Source: Amblyomma americanum (lineage: Eukaryota > Arthropoda > Arachnida > Ixodida > Ixodidae). From it: a stretch of 64,000 bases of DNA. The notes under the pieces are model-generated. The model saw only the letters and a program-made list of their open reading frames with translations, did no database searches and was not told where the DNA came from. Location of the stretch: positions 103,289,048 through 103,353,047 of the forward strand of contig NC_135500.1 of the NCBI RefSeq assembly GCF_052857255.1. The letters run 5' to 3'. The position numbers and the translations under genes were made by a program. Positions 45,693 to 54,834 of the stretch are shown here, piece after piece. Numbering within the stretch: position 1 is the first letter of the stretch; the number at the start of each line of letters is the position of its first letter.

Positions 45693-46347
45693 ACTTTCTA
45701 CTTGGATACTACTTTTAGTCGTAATTAAAACTTCCCTCCGGACAAGACTTATTGGATAAAATGGCGAGGACTTCCGCGGCGTTCATTGCTTCTGAGTTCG
45801 CTCTTATGGACAAATGGAAGTTCGAAGCAGTAGGAACTGGTGATTTTCTAATAGGCCCGGCATCAGGGTCATTATTTTCAGAATACTAATTTAGTGCTTT
45901 GAAGCCACTACAGGAGAGCCAGGGCTATATCTTAATTAAACTATAGCGCTGTACAGCACTGTTGCGAAACTGTATACGTTGGTCATGCAATCACTTTAAA
46001 TGTTTCTATTCATTCTCCATCCGGTTATGAAAAAAGTACGTTTAGCACTTCCCTGTACAAAAGCACCTGTACCGTATGTTAAGGTGTTGACGGCTGAAGC
46101 CGTCAAAACCATAACGCCTGACGGCTGTAGCCAGGGGATGACCATCCGTATTCATGGAAGAAGTAAATTTTGTCATCAAGTTCAGTCAGCTAACAGGAGG
46201 TCTTCTTTTGGAATTTGTTTTCTAAGGGGTTAAATTTATTTTATTAGCGGCCAGAAAGCACCTTATAAAGTTATAAAAAATATGCCTCTAGAAATCCGGT
46301 GTTCTTTAAATGCCGATGTTCATAATATTCTCTATTCCTCAGCTCAC
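45693..46347. other. Intron 1 of the MAM gene
   Basis: No coding sequence. A perfect 8-bp-stem hairpin TTGACGGCTGAAGCCGTCAA lies at 46087-46106, with a second TGACGGCTGTAGCC just after it. Confidence 0.55.
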
Positions 46348-46485
46348 CTGTTTTCAGCGTGTGGTCATCAGTTGGTCCATACTGCATGTCGGCCACTTTG
46401 CTCACCACAAAACAGCCCTCTTTCTTGCCGCTGCAGTTCGTAGACATCCAATCGGTGCAAATGCCAGTTTCAAACGTGCATTTGT
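46348..46485 (-). CDS. MAM gene exon 1 (first visible exon, start of first MAM domain)
   Basis: A 138-bp exon on the minus strand, phase 1 in and phase 1 out. The acceptor is TCTTTGCTGCTGCAG ending at 46486 and the donor is GTGAGC from 46347. The product is KCTFETGICTDWMSTNCSGK, then GCFVVSKVADMQYGPTDDHT and LKT. Cys-x-Phe-Glu-x-Gly-x-Cys-x-x-Trp and Gly-Pro-x-x-Asp-His-Thr are the two amino-end signatures of the MAM domain. Because it enters in phase 1, at least one more exon lies upstream at a higher coordinate; I could not identify it in the rest of the window. The longer open frame around it (46271-46705) is mostly intron. Tandem MAM proteins are secreted or membrane-bound adhesion or receptor proteins; the exact orthologue cannot be named from this piece. 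Confidence 0.87.
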
Positions 46486-47750
46486 CTGCAGCAGCAAAGA
46501 ACAAAAGGTTTCGTTTCACGGTTACATCGTACTTGGCGCCGGCTTTTCCCAAAAATTCATAAGGAAACTTGGCTGCAGTATGTGTGGACATTGAGATAGC
46601 GTTAGAAGCTGTTGCTGCCTTTACAACAAGCTCTGCGTCATTCAATAATTCATTTAGTGGCTGTGTTTGCGGGCCCCTACGCTCTCTCTGCGCCCAACGA
46701 GACATTTATACGGGTTATCATGCTATCAGTTAGATATTTCGCCGCATGTGTCCAGAGGTGCCGACAGGGACGCAATGTAGATACATTGAAACGGGCAGTT
46801 CTCACTTTCGTTACAGTGATCCCTTCCATCTAATGAATAAATTTTATTACCGGCATCGCATTTTTTTTTGTTACACTTTTGGTGCTCTCTAATAAATAGC
46901 TGTGCCCATCAGAAAAGAAAAACAAACATGAGTATGTTAAGGCATTGTAGACTGGTTTTGTAAACTGCCGTTCAGAACGGGCAGTACGTATGTCATCCAA
47001 ATTTGCGTCCGTTCCCAGTGATTTTGAAGTCAAACCTCACTTCATATTTTGACGGAGTTTTCGCATGAGCTTTGTCGTCTTCTTCATAACTGTATTTTTG
47101 CTTGCATACGTTGTACAATGCAACTAATTGTCTCCATGATCGTGAAGGCTCCCTAGTGTGTTATCATTACAGTGTGTATGGCTACGCTCTACTGGACGAA
47201 ATAAAAACTCCAGCTTACTTCGTATTTCGTTGTAGAACTCTAACGTTTGTGGCTCTTTTGTCATTACCTCATAGATGAGCAGTGTCATTCACAACTGTGC
47301 TGCGCTGTCCGTCGGTTACTATTGTGTTGTTGTGATGTACTTTTACTTTTTCTGCGTTTTCATAATATTTTCCTTTCGTAGGTTTTTTTTCCTTACTATT
47401 TGAATTCGCCATGCACACGTGTTTTTGTCCGATTTTTGTGTATTTGATGCGTCCCTTAATGCACTCCGCCTGTGTTTTGCTTTTCGATCATGCATTTTTC
47501 AGCAATCGCTATTTGCTAAAGTTTTGATCCTTTCTGTTTATTGCTTAGTTATATTCTGATTTCAACTCGGCAAGTATGAAGATAGTGACAGTGAATATCG
47601 CATTCTCGAGCTAACCTCCAGTGCCAGCAATTCGGCAAATGAGTGTGTGCATTTGCCACCCGCGCCCAATACGTCGAGGCCTCACATAATACTTTGAGAC
47701 CCTGAATAAAACTATTGTATTGCGTTTGGTATTGTTAATACGAAAGCATC
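46486..47750. other. Unassigned stretch upstream of exon 1
   Basis: AT-rich; no exon, repeat or RNA gene recognised. The preceding exon of the MAM gene must be here or further right. Confidence 0.5.
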
Positions 47751-47751
47751 A

Positions 47752-47972
47752 TATATTCGATTTGTTAAGAAGCCGGGGTCCGTCTCCGTCCATGGCACGA
47801 AATTCCTCAATGATGTCACCATGCTCTCGCATCACGTCAGCAGTAGACCATAGATAGTAATGTCTACAGCAAAGAGTTGAGTTCTTCCTAAGGTGCGGGC
47901 AATTGAACCAAGGAACTTCAGATTGCAAGATGAGCACGCAACACAAAGCCACAAACACGCGTTGCTTCTTGG
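47752..47972 (-). mobile_element. Possible tRNA-derived SINE, third family
   Basis: On the minus strand a tRNA-like head (GTGGCTTTGTGTTGCGTGCTC as a weak A box, CTTGCAATCTGAAG as anticodon arm, TTGGTTCAATTGCCCGC as B box) leads into a body ending GACGGAGACGGACCCCGGCTT. Only one copy is present in the window, so the family call is tentative. Confidence 0.42.
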
Positions 47973-48439
47973 CGAATAAAGGTGAACGTAGCCTGTGCGT
48001 TTTTCAAAACTGTACGCTAATAAGGAGGTGTGTAATTTGATAGAAAGCAATCTTTAACGAACCTCGCAAAAGAGGTCACGATGAGACAATGCTTTCGCAT
48101 TCAAAGCACGTAAGCAGTCTTAAGTTGCCTACGTATTTTGGGCTTCGTGTGTATGGCGTAACGAGCGCATTGAAGACTTTAATAAAGTTATTATGAAAGC
48201 ACTAATTTTGAGTCGTATGCAGAAATGAACATATGCTCTCCGACAACCACGCGTCTGCTCTTTCTGAGCATCACTGCCGTCGCAAATGTCCATTTTTTTA
48301 AAGCATAAACAGCAATGTCCTGGTGACAACACAACTAAGCACAAATATAAATATTTAAGAGCGCATATCGAGAACACTTCAAAAACCCCCGTAAGTTAGA
48401 CCGCTGCTTCTCTGCTTCGAGGATAGTTCCCAAACGTTA

Positions 48440-49358
48440 GGAATATTAGATACCCTTCCTGATGTAGCCTCAAGGCACGACCCACTGCCCCCATTTACAG
48501 CCTTCACACTGTGTGTCACCTCACGTTAACACACTTCCATAAAAGACAAACCCCACACCAGCATATATTACAGGAATACCGGGCAGACCAAGCAAATTAT
48601 TCGAGCTACACAGAATTTTATACTGACGGCTCAAAAACAGCAGAATATGTCGGAAGCTCGGTTGTACAAGGAAACTGGCATAAAAGAGTAATGCTTCCTA
48701 ACTGTGCATCAATCATTACTGCCGAATGTTATGCAGTTTCTACAGCTCTAGGCAGAATAATAAATAACAACATTCAAAAGAGCATAATCTACACGGATTC
48801 ACTTAGCGTGCTCCCGGCGTTACACTGCAGAAATACAGTCGAACCTTTAGTAGGAAACATATTACACAACATATAAAAAGTCAGAACACAGGGACATATA
48901 ATAAAATGGTGCTGGGTGCCGAGCCATTTTGCGATATGTGGTAATTAAAGAGCCGACAAATGTGCTGCTCACCCCTTAGAGACTGGAAAAGAGGAATACA
49001 CAGTAATCTGAAGACTAAATCGCAAGAAATCTGGGACAATGAAGTAAATAACAAACTGCATTTGGTGAAGCCCTTATTCGGCGATTAGGAAACATGTCAT
49101 CACCAGGGTCATTTCGCGGAAGTAATTATATGCCGTCTCCGTATTGGACATACACACCTTACACGCAACTTCCTACTAACAGAAGAAGACAAACATATTT
49201 GAGAAAAATGTGGAGATGAAATTGCAGTATACCACATCCTATTCTCATGCACAGAACTCGAATCATCGAGAAAAGGTATTTTACTCCATGCTACAAAGAA
49301 CAAATTCCTCATCCCACAGCACTGTTTTAAGCCCAGATGGACTTATTGCTATCCCAAG
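48440..49358 (+). pseudogene. LINE remnant: RNase H and carboxy end
   Basis: 48511-48876 gives FYTDGSKTAEYVGSSVVQGN, a TAECYAVSTAL segment and IIYTDSLSVLPAL: the Asp, Glu, Asp residues of RNase H. Then IIKWCWVPSHFAICGN carries the conserved Trp-x-Pro-Ser-His. Later frames (IEKNVEMKLQYTTSYSHAQN region, 49200-49320) correspond to a decayed His/Cys terminal motif. Stops and shifts throughout. The MITE at 49361 interrupts or borders its 3' end. Confidence 0.75.
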
Positions 49359-49360
49359 TA

Positions 49361-49597
49361 CTACCTCGATGGAAAGAAACGCGAACAATCCGGCGCCGAC
49401 ACGCTCCGCTGTTGGAATTTATTTTCATCGAGCTTTTACCTGGGAGGTGAGAAAAAGACGTTAGAGTCGTCCTAGAAAGTATCAAGGACGAGTATAGGGT
49501 CTTTTTGCTGTAACCTAAGTAAAAGCGCGGTGAAAATAAATTGAAACAGCGGAGCGTGTTGGCGCCGGGATGTTCGCGTTTCTTTCCATCGAGGTAG
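49361..49597. mobile_element. MITE with about 77-bp terminal inverted repeats and TA target site
   Basis: A 237-bp element. CTACCTCGATGGAAAGAAAC at the left end is repeated inverted at the right end. The match runs through CGCGAACA.TCCGGCGCC, ACACGCTCCGCTGTT, AATTTATTTTCA and GCTTTTAC with about nine mismatches. TA dinucleotides flank both ends (49359-49360, 49598-49599), as expected for a Tc1/mariner-mobilised non-autonomous element. No coding capacity. Confidence 0.82.
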
Positions 49598-49599
49598 TA

Positions 49600-50939
49600 T
49601 GTTTAGCTTTTTAAGGGAATCATGTCTCCTTGAAAAGCTCTGAACTCCGATCTTGCGCCTCGCTACATGCGGTGGTACACTTCAGCCACCTTCTCGTTCC
49701 TGAGAAGAAGGCTGAAGTTTTTTATATGATGAGTTGGCAGCCTCGAGATCCTTGGCCACGCAAGGACGTTCGCTGAGGTTATCTAACCCTCTTTATAGCT
49801 TTTACTAATAACCTTTTCTAAAGTTCCTTAGGCCCTCTAAACCACTGATTGTTTTTCACGCTTGCAAAATTATGCAGAAAAGAATTTTTTCTCACTTTGA
49901 GTTGGCGCATGATAACCTTAGATGCTTATGCGTCATTAAACACAACGCAACAAAACCCAACACAAATACAATTCTAAGGAAATATCCCTCACATGAAGCC
50001 CTCGTGCACCTTGATTTGGACCGTGATGTCGTCTAGTAAAGTGCCAAGTAACGAAAAAAAATTCATTTGAATGTTCTCACTGCTCCATGTTTTCCATTAG
50101 TATAATAAACGGCTTCGCACACTGCAAAGCGATGGGCTGCTTTCACTGAGGAATAAAGCAGCCATAAAAATCATCCGTTCTCCTTTTCCCATATACAGGA
50201 ATACAAAATTTTCGAATGTTTCATGACCTAAAATTTCGATAGAAATGTTGCCACGCTGGAAATAAGGGTGTTGTTTTTTATATTTTGTAAGGAGTGGGAC
50301 GCCTCGGCGTGTAATACTTAGCGCACTCCCTACTTTCTTTCCTTTTTTCTTTACTTTCTTTACCAAGGTTTGCTCAGCGTCCCTTAGAGCGATGATCTTG
50401 TTTGTATCTACACAGAAATTGGCTTTATAGAAAACTCCTATCCAATGCCAATTCTGCATGACAATTCTGCTCTTTCATGTTGATTTCTTAAAACACTGAA
50501 AGAAATGGAAGTTTTCTATCGAAGAGGCTAATGGCGTAAGATGAAAAACGAACATGTAGGCCCGCCTCGCATTCTAGTAACAAACTAACACCTTTAACGC
50601 CGAGCACAGCTCATGAGTGCAGCTCAGGAGATAACATTTGCATGCAGTAATGCAAATGCGTTACTCAAGAAGGTGACATTATTAATAACCTCGTTCACCG
50701 CACATTCATTTGCCGTGAATAAGAACTTCCTGATGCCTTCGGGTCAGAGCATTTCATAAGAGAACCTCCGCGGATAAATTCTACTTCGAACACCTGCTTG
50801 ACCTTTACCTAACGAGCAGTAGAGGAATGCGCCAAATCGGCTTCAGTTAAGGCATATCAGTGGCAACGTACTTAATTTATACGTTTCGATAGACACTTGC
50901 CTACTGAAAACTTAAAACCGCTCTTAGTGATATATTTCA
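49600..50939. other. Unassigned stretch
   Basis: Minus frame 50097-50459 (120 codons) has an acceptor-like start and ends in a Cys after LSESSPS, superficially like a MAM end, but it lacks the Asp-Asp signature and a usable donor. Not annotated as an exon. Confidence 0.4.
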
Positions 50940-51706
50940 CAAGAAGTGAGGCCTAAAGGGCTGAGTGCCTTTCGATATTTTTAAAAAACGAAGCCTCGTG
51001 ACGTTATTTGGGGGAATACCAGTTTCGACAGTACATATAACACATTCAAAACAATTCTGAAAGCATATGCAAGGACTATTTTAATTGACAGAAGTTAAGA
51101 AGGAGGAGGAGGAGGGAGAGGAAAGGCAGGGAGATTAACCGGAAAAATAATTGGTTTACTACCCTACACGGGACGTAAGAGGTGAGACGATAAAAAAGGA
51201 AAGAGAAAGGAGAGTCACTATGGAAGTTAGCGTTCGTAAAAGTCACAGCCTATCGTGCAGGCCAGAAGTTCCTAAGAAGCGGAGCAGTGCTTTGGAGGCC
51301 TTTACCGCCGACGATCGCCGGGGCGAGTGGCCGAGAATCTTCATTTCTATCAGTGGGCATGGATCTTGACGCTCCAGCGCACGGCCGAGCGACTTCATTT
51401 CGGCGCTGTAAGCAGGGCAGTCACAAAGAATGTGGGATATAATCTCGACATACCCGGAGATGGCGCATGCAGGGCTGTCAGCATTACCTATTCAGAACGC
51501 GTAATTGTTGGTGAAAGCAACTCCAAGCTACAGCCGACACAGCAAAGTTTCTTCACGTCGTGGTAGGCCGGATGGAAGCCGCAGCTTCAGATCTGGGTCC
51601 AAGGCTTTTAAACGTGAATTGGAAAATTGGCCGGAATTCAACGCGGCAAGCGTTATGTCCCGCGCAAGAGCGCGAAGCCTGCCCGCTGCGTCTGATCTCG
51701 AAAAGG

Positions 51707-51834
51707 TTGGTTTCGTTTATGACGGTTTACGTCCCAAAGCGACTCAGGCTATGAGAGATGCCGTAGTGAAGGGCTCAGGAAATTTCGAGCACCTGGGGTT
51801 CTTTAAAGTTCACTGACATCGCACAGCACAAGGG
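51707..51834 (-). mobile_element. SINE family A, copy 7 (5'-truncated), with 14-bp TSD, nested in the LINE
   Basis: It holds the 3' half of the family: on the plus strand TTTACGTCCCAAAGCGACTC, GAAATTTCGAGCACCTGGGG and CACTGACATCGCACAGCACA. It is bounded by TGATCTCGAAAAGG (51693-51706) and TGATCTTGAAAAGG (51835-51848), a target-site duplication with one mismatch. It cuts the LINE RNase H-to-carboxy region; the open frame 51775-52257 runs from LINE into SINE. Confidence 0.92.
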
Positions 51835-51839
51835 TGATC

Positions 51840-52345
51840 TTGAAAAGGGTATCGACACAAAATCGCCGTCGTGGTGAGCAGTTCGCGTGACTTCATACGC
51901 GCGGTGTTTGCCTGCTATGCCGCTGCGCCGCGGTAGCCATTGGTAGATAATGTCGCGCCCTTTATTTATGGCACAGTGATGTAGTTGTCGGATATCGGCG
52001 ACCAGTTGTTCATGGGCTCCATGGCGAAGAGCAGCTTGGAAGCCTTGGAGATCAGCTTTGGAATCTGTGGAAATAGACCACTGCTGAGGTCGCTGCTGAT
52101 TGATGTCTTGAATAGCGATACGAAGAACGGTGAGTTCGGCATCCGTCGAAGAAGTCTGATGAGCTATCCTAACTCTAATTTCTGTAGTCCTTGCGGGGAT
52201 GACCACGGAGCCCGAAGAACTGGTAGGGTTCACTGAGTCGTCAATGTAGACGTGCACCCGGTTAGCAAGGTGCTCATGGAAATATTCAAGAGTGCCTTGT
52301 TTTAGTTATATCGGCGATAAATCTATCTTCTTCTTGATACCAGGA
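51840..52345 (-). pseudogene. RNase H domain of the inverted LINE (direct 3' part)
   Basis: The minus frame gives IPGIKKKIDLSPI, a stop, then LKQGTLEYFHEHLANRVHVY, IDDSVNPTSSSGSVVIPA, SSTDAELTVLRIAIQDINQQ, WSISTDSKADLQGFQAALR and YQWLPRRSGIAGKHRAYE: RNase H with the Asp, Glu, Asp positions kept (Asp in IDDS, Glu in DAEL, Asp in STDSK). Below the SINE, 51690-51240 reads on with LDPDLKLRLPSGLPRREETL, LCRLWLGVAFTNNYAFRIG, a SHILCDCPAY motif and ALLRFLGTSGLHDRL with shifts. Confidence 0.8.
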
Positions 52346-54039
52346 ATTGAAAGAAGCGCACGGGGATTGTGCAGGCTCCAAAGTGGCGAAGATCTGTGGA
52401 ACACTTGATCGACAGAAACCATTGTCACGCATCTGGAATGTCGTTCGTGGCGTCCGAGCATCCCCACACCAGCTGCACACTTTCAAGTCTCTCGCACTCT
52501 ACCAACGACGTGGCGAGGTCGAAGTAACTGAGGATTTCTGCGGTAGTGTACCAGGACCATCCACCCCATCCACAACGCTGCATTAGAGGGGTGTTCCCGC
52601 TTCTCGGGATTCTCGGATGGACCTTCCCTTCTCCGTGGAGGAAATTGATGCCACGCTGGCTTGTTGCAGACGGTCATCATCGCCGGGACTCGATGGTGTG
52701 CCATAATATGCACTTGCAAACCCTGGACAAAAAGCTAGGCGTATCCTTTTGGAGTATTACAACAAATCATGGAATGAGGGCACAGTTCCAGACAAGTGGA
52801 AGTCCAGTCGTCTAGTTCCTCTCTTGGAACGAGGAAAATCTCCACTTGACCTGAGATCATACCGTCCAGTTGCGTTTGCTAGCTGCGTTGGCAAAGTACT
52901 GGAAAGGATGGTACTTTTACGTATTGAGGGGTGCCTGGAGCGCTGACGTATATATACGGCTCTAATGTCCTGGTTTCTACGTGGACTATCTTCACTTAAC
53001 AACATGGTCGACCTGGTGTCATCCGTCCAGCGCCAAAAACATTTGAAGCGCTTGACCGTGGCATTGTTTCTGGATATAAAGGGCGCATACGACAATGCGA
53101 CTCATCAGGCTATTTTGAACGCTCTGGAGATTCCTAGCTTCGTGGTCGAGTGTTCTGCTGGATACTTAGTTATTTATCCAAAAGATCTCTTTTTGTGCAC
53201 ATTGAGGATGGCCCAACATCTTTCACTTCACCTAGCGTGGAGTACCGCAGGGTGGAGTGCTTTGCCCAACGCTATTCAACCTGACACTTGTCGGGCTTGT
53301 CGACATACTACCACAGTCGGTGCAACTCTCAATCTATGCGGATGACATCTGTATCTAGGCAGCTGGAGTTACGCGCCCACATGTTCGAGCAAGGCTTCAA
53401 AAGGCGTCAAGTATTCTTGCGGCCTACCTTCATCTGCAAGGCTTACAGATTTCAACCGAAAAATGCTCGCTTGTTGCCTTTACACGCAAGAACATGTCTC
53501 ATTATAGCGTATGCATAAACGGCACGGCAACGGCGTACGCAAAGATCTATCGACTTCTGGGAGTAATCATCGACCGAAATCAATCATGGAGCCCTATATT
53601 TCATACATGAAAAAGAGAATGACAGCGATTTCTCTCGTTCTCGCTTTTTTTGCGCGAAAGTCGTGGGGAGCGTCTGCGTCGTCGATGATGCCACTTTATA
53701 ACGCCTTATTTATAGGATTTCTTCGCTACACCCTCCCTGTACTTGGAAACATTCGAAAAAGAAACATACGAAGTCTGCAAAAAGTTCAAGCTCAAGCTCT
53801 CCGGACTTGCCTAGGATTGCCGAAATGTGTCTCTACGGCCGTGTCTGTACTCATCGCCCATGAGCATCGAATTCCTACGTATCTAACAGTGGACACACTG
53901 AGGGCACATTTTCGACACATATGTAGGGTTCCCTCTCACCATCTTGCCAGTCTACCTATTACCAGGCCGCGCACATCGTTTACAAACGCCATTGATGCAT
54001 AACACGCCATTCTGCCGTCCCAGTTTACACCCGCCTCTA
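52346..54039 (+). pseudogene. Linker and reverse transcriptase of the same LINE (inverted 5' part)
   Basis: Plus-strand frames in order: KEAHGDCAGSKVAKICGTLD and RQKPLSRIWNVVRGVRA (linker, about 52347-52450), DLPFSVEEIDATLACCRRSS with SPGLDGVP (about 52620-52700), YRPVAFASCVGKVLERMVL (about 52860-52920), VALFLDIKGAYDNATHQAIL (about 53057-53116), LSIYADDICI (catalytic box, about 53325-53354), and the post-catalytic region to ALRTCLGLPKCVSTAVSVLI (about 53790-53850) and HHLASLPITRPRTSF. Several frameshifts and stops. It ends at the target-site duplication. Confidence 0.82.
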
Positions 54040-54834
54040 GACAAAAGTTAAGAAAAACCCAAAGCAACATGCGCCACGACTTACAGATGAATTCCTAGAA
54101 ATCAACCAGAGAACTAGTATTCTGTATCGAAAATTTTGGACAACCCGCAACCCAACTAATTGGCTTACGTTCAATAAATATAGCAACTTTGTCAGGAAAT
54201 TTTGACGGTACACTGAAGATGAATTTTTTCAGAATATACTGATGAAAAACCTCGCTCCCAGAGATGTATTATGACCTCAATTTCGCTCCTAAATCGTGGT
54301 GTTGAACAAAAGAAAGGATTAAAGATAACGATAAAGAGGAAGCGTGTAAACGGCAACGAGCTGCCCGACGTGTTCAGCATCTACTTCGCACAGTAATTCT
54401 GCTTTTCGAAGAAAAAATTGGAGTGGCCATGCAGTGCAGTGCTATGAAAAGGAAAGAAACGCTAGAGAACTGTGTGCTCTGCGGACTGAAAGAATATCAG
54501 CGCCTTGTCAAGCGAGGGAGTCCAAGGATACATATTTTGTCGGAAATTATCATGCCGCCCATTTTCGTCGAAGATTGTACATCTTGCCAACGGCGCTTAA
54601 AATAAGCAATCAACGCAATATTTCCGCCACCCTAATATGAATAGTGCTGTTTTCCTTCCAAGAACTCCAAAGGAAGCGCACTCGGTTTGGATGTCGCTAA
54701 AGAGCAGCAAGGCACGTAATACGATGAGTAAAATTCGGTCTAGACCTCTTCTTGCGAGCGCTATAAGCCCACATGCGGGGAAATTCATAGAAAGTATGCA
54801 ACATGGGAAAATAACGGTTCATTTTTAAATTATG

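Larger units (their letters stand above)
51102..54039 (-). mobile_element. RNase H-bearing LINE insertion with twin-priming 5' inversion and 15-bp TSD
   Basis: It is flanked by GACAGAAGTTAAGAA (51087-51101) and GACAAAAGTTAAGAA (54040-54054), one mismatch. The 3' part (51102 to about 52345) reads on the minus strand, ending in a CCTCCTCCTCCTT-type tail. The 5' part (about 52346 to 54039) reads on the plus strand. In element order the inverted piece covers the linker to the end of the reverse transcriptase, and the direct piece starts just where RNase H begins (IPGIKKKIDLSPI), so the two pieces adjoin in the original element. That is the signature of twin priming during target-primed reverse transcription. 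A SINE later entered the 3' part. Confidence 0.85.
50940..54830 (+). pseudogene. Outer CR1-like LINE ORF2, split by a nested LINE
   Basis: Before the insertion the frame reads DVIWGNTSFDSTYNTFKTIL and KAYARTILID (about 50998-51090). After it, QHAPRLTDEFLEINQRTSIL, YRKFWTTRNPTNWLTFNKYS and NFVRK (54065-54200), then a NGNELPDVFSIYFAQ segment near 54350 and FLPRTPKEAHSVWMSLKSSK near 54655-54715. This is the order of the region between endonuclease and reverse transcriptase in CR1-like ORF2. The two halves join exactly at the duplicated target GACARAAGTTAAGAA, so one element was split by the 2.9-kb insertion at 51102-54039. Stops and shifts show long decay. Ends are approximate. Confidence 0.78.

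Noticed and set aside
46310..46594. 94-codon plus-strand open frame
   Set aside because: Antisense shadow of MAM exon 1.
50097..50459. 120-codon minus frame with an acceptor-like start and a MAM-like Cys ending
   Set aside because: No Asp-Asp signature, no good donor, and phase only fits with a weak GT; kept out of the gene model.
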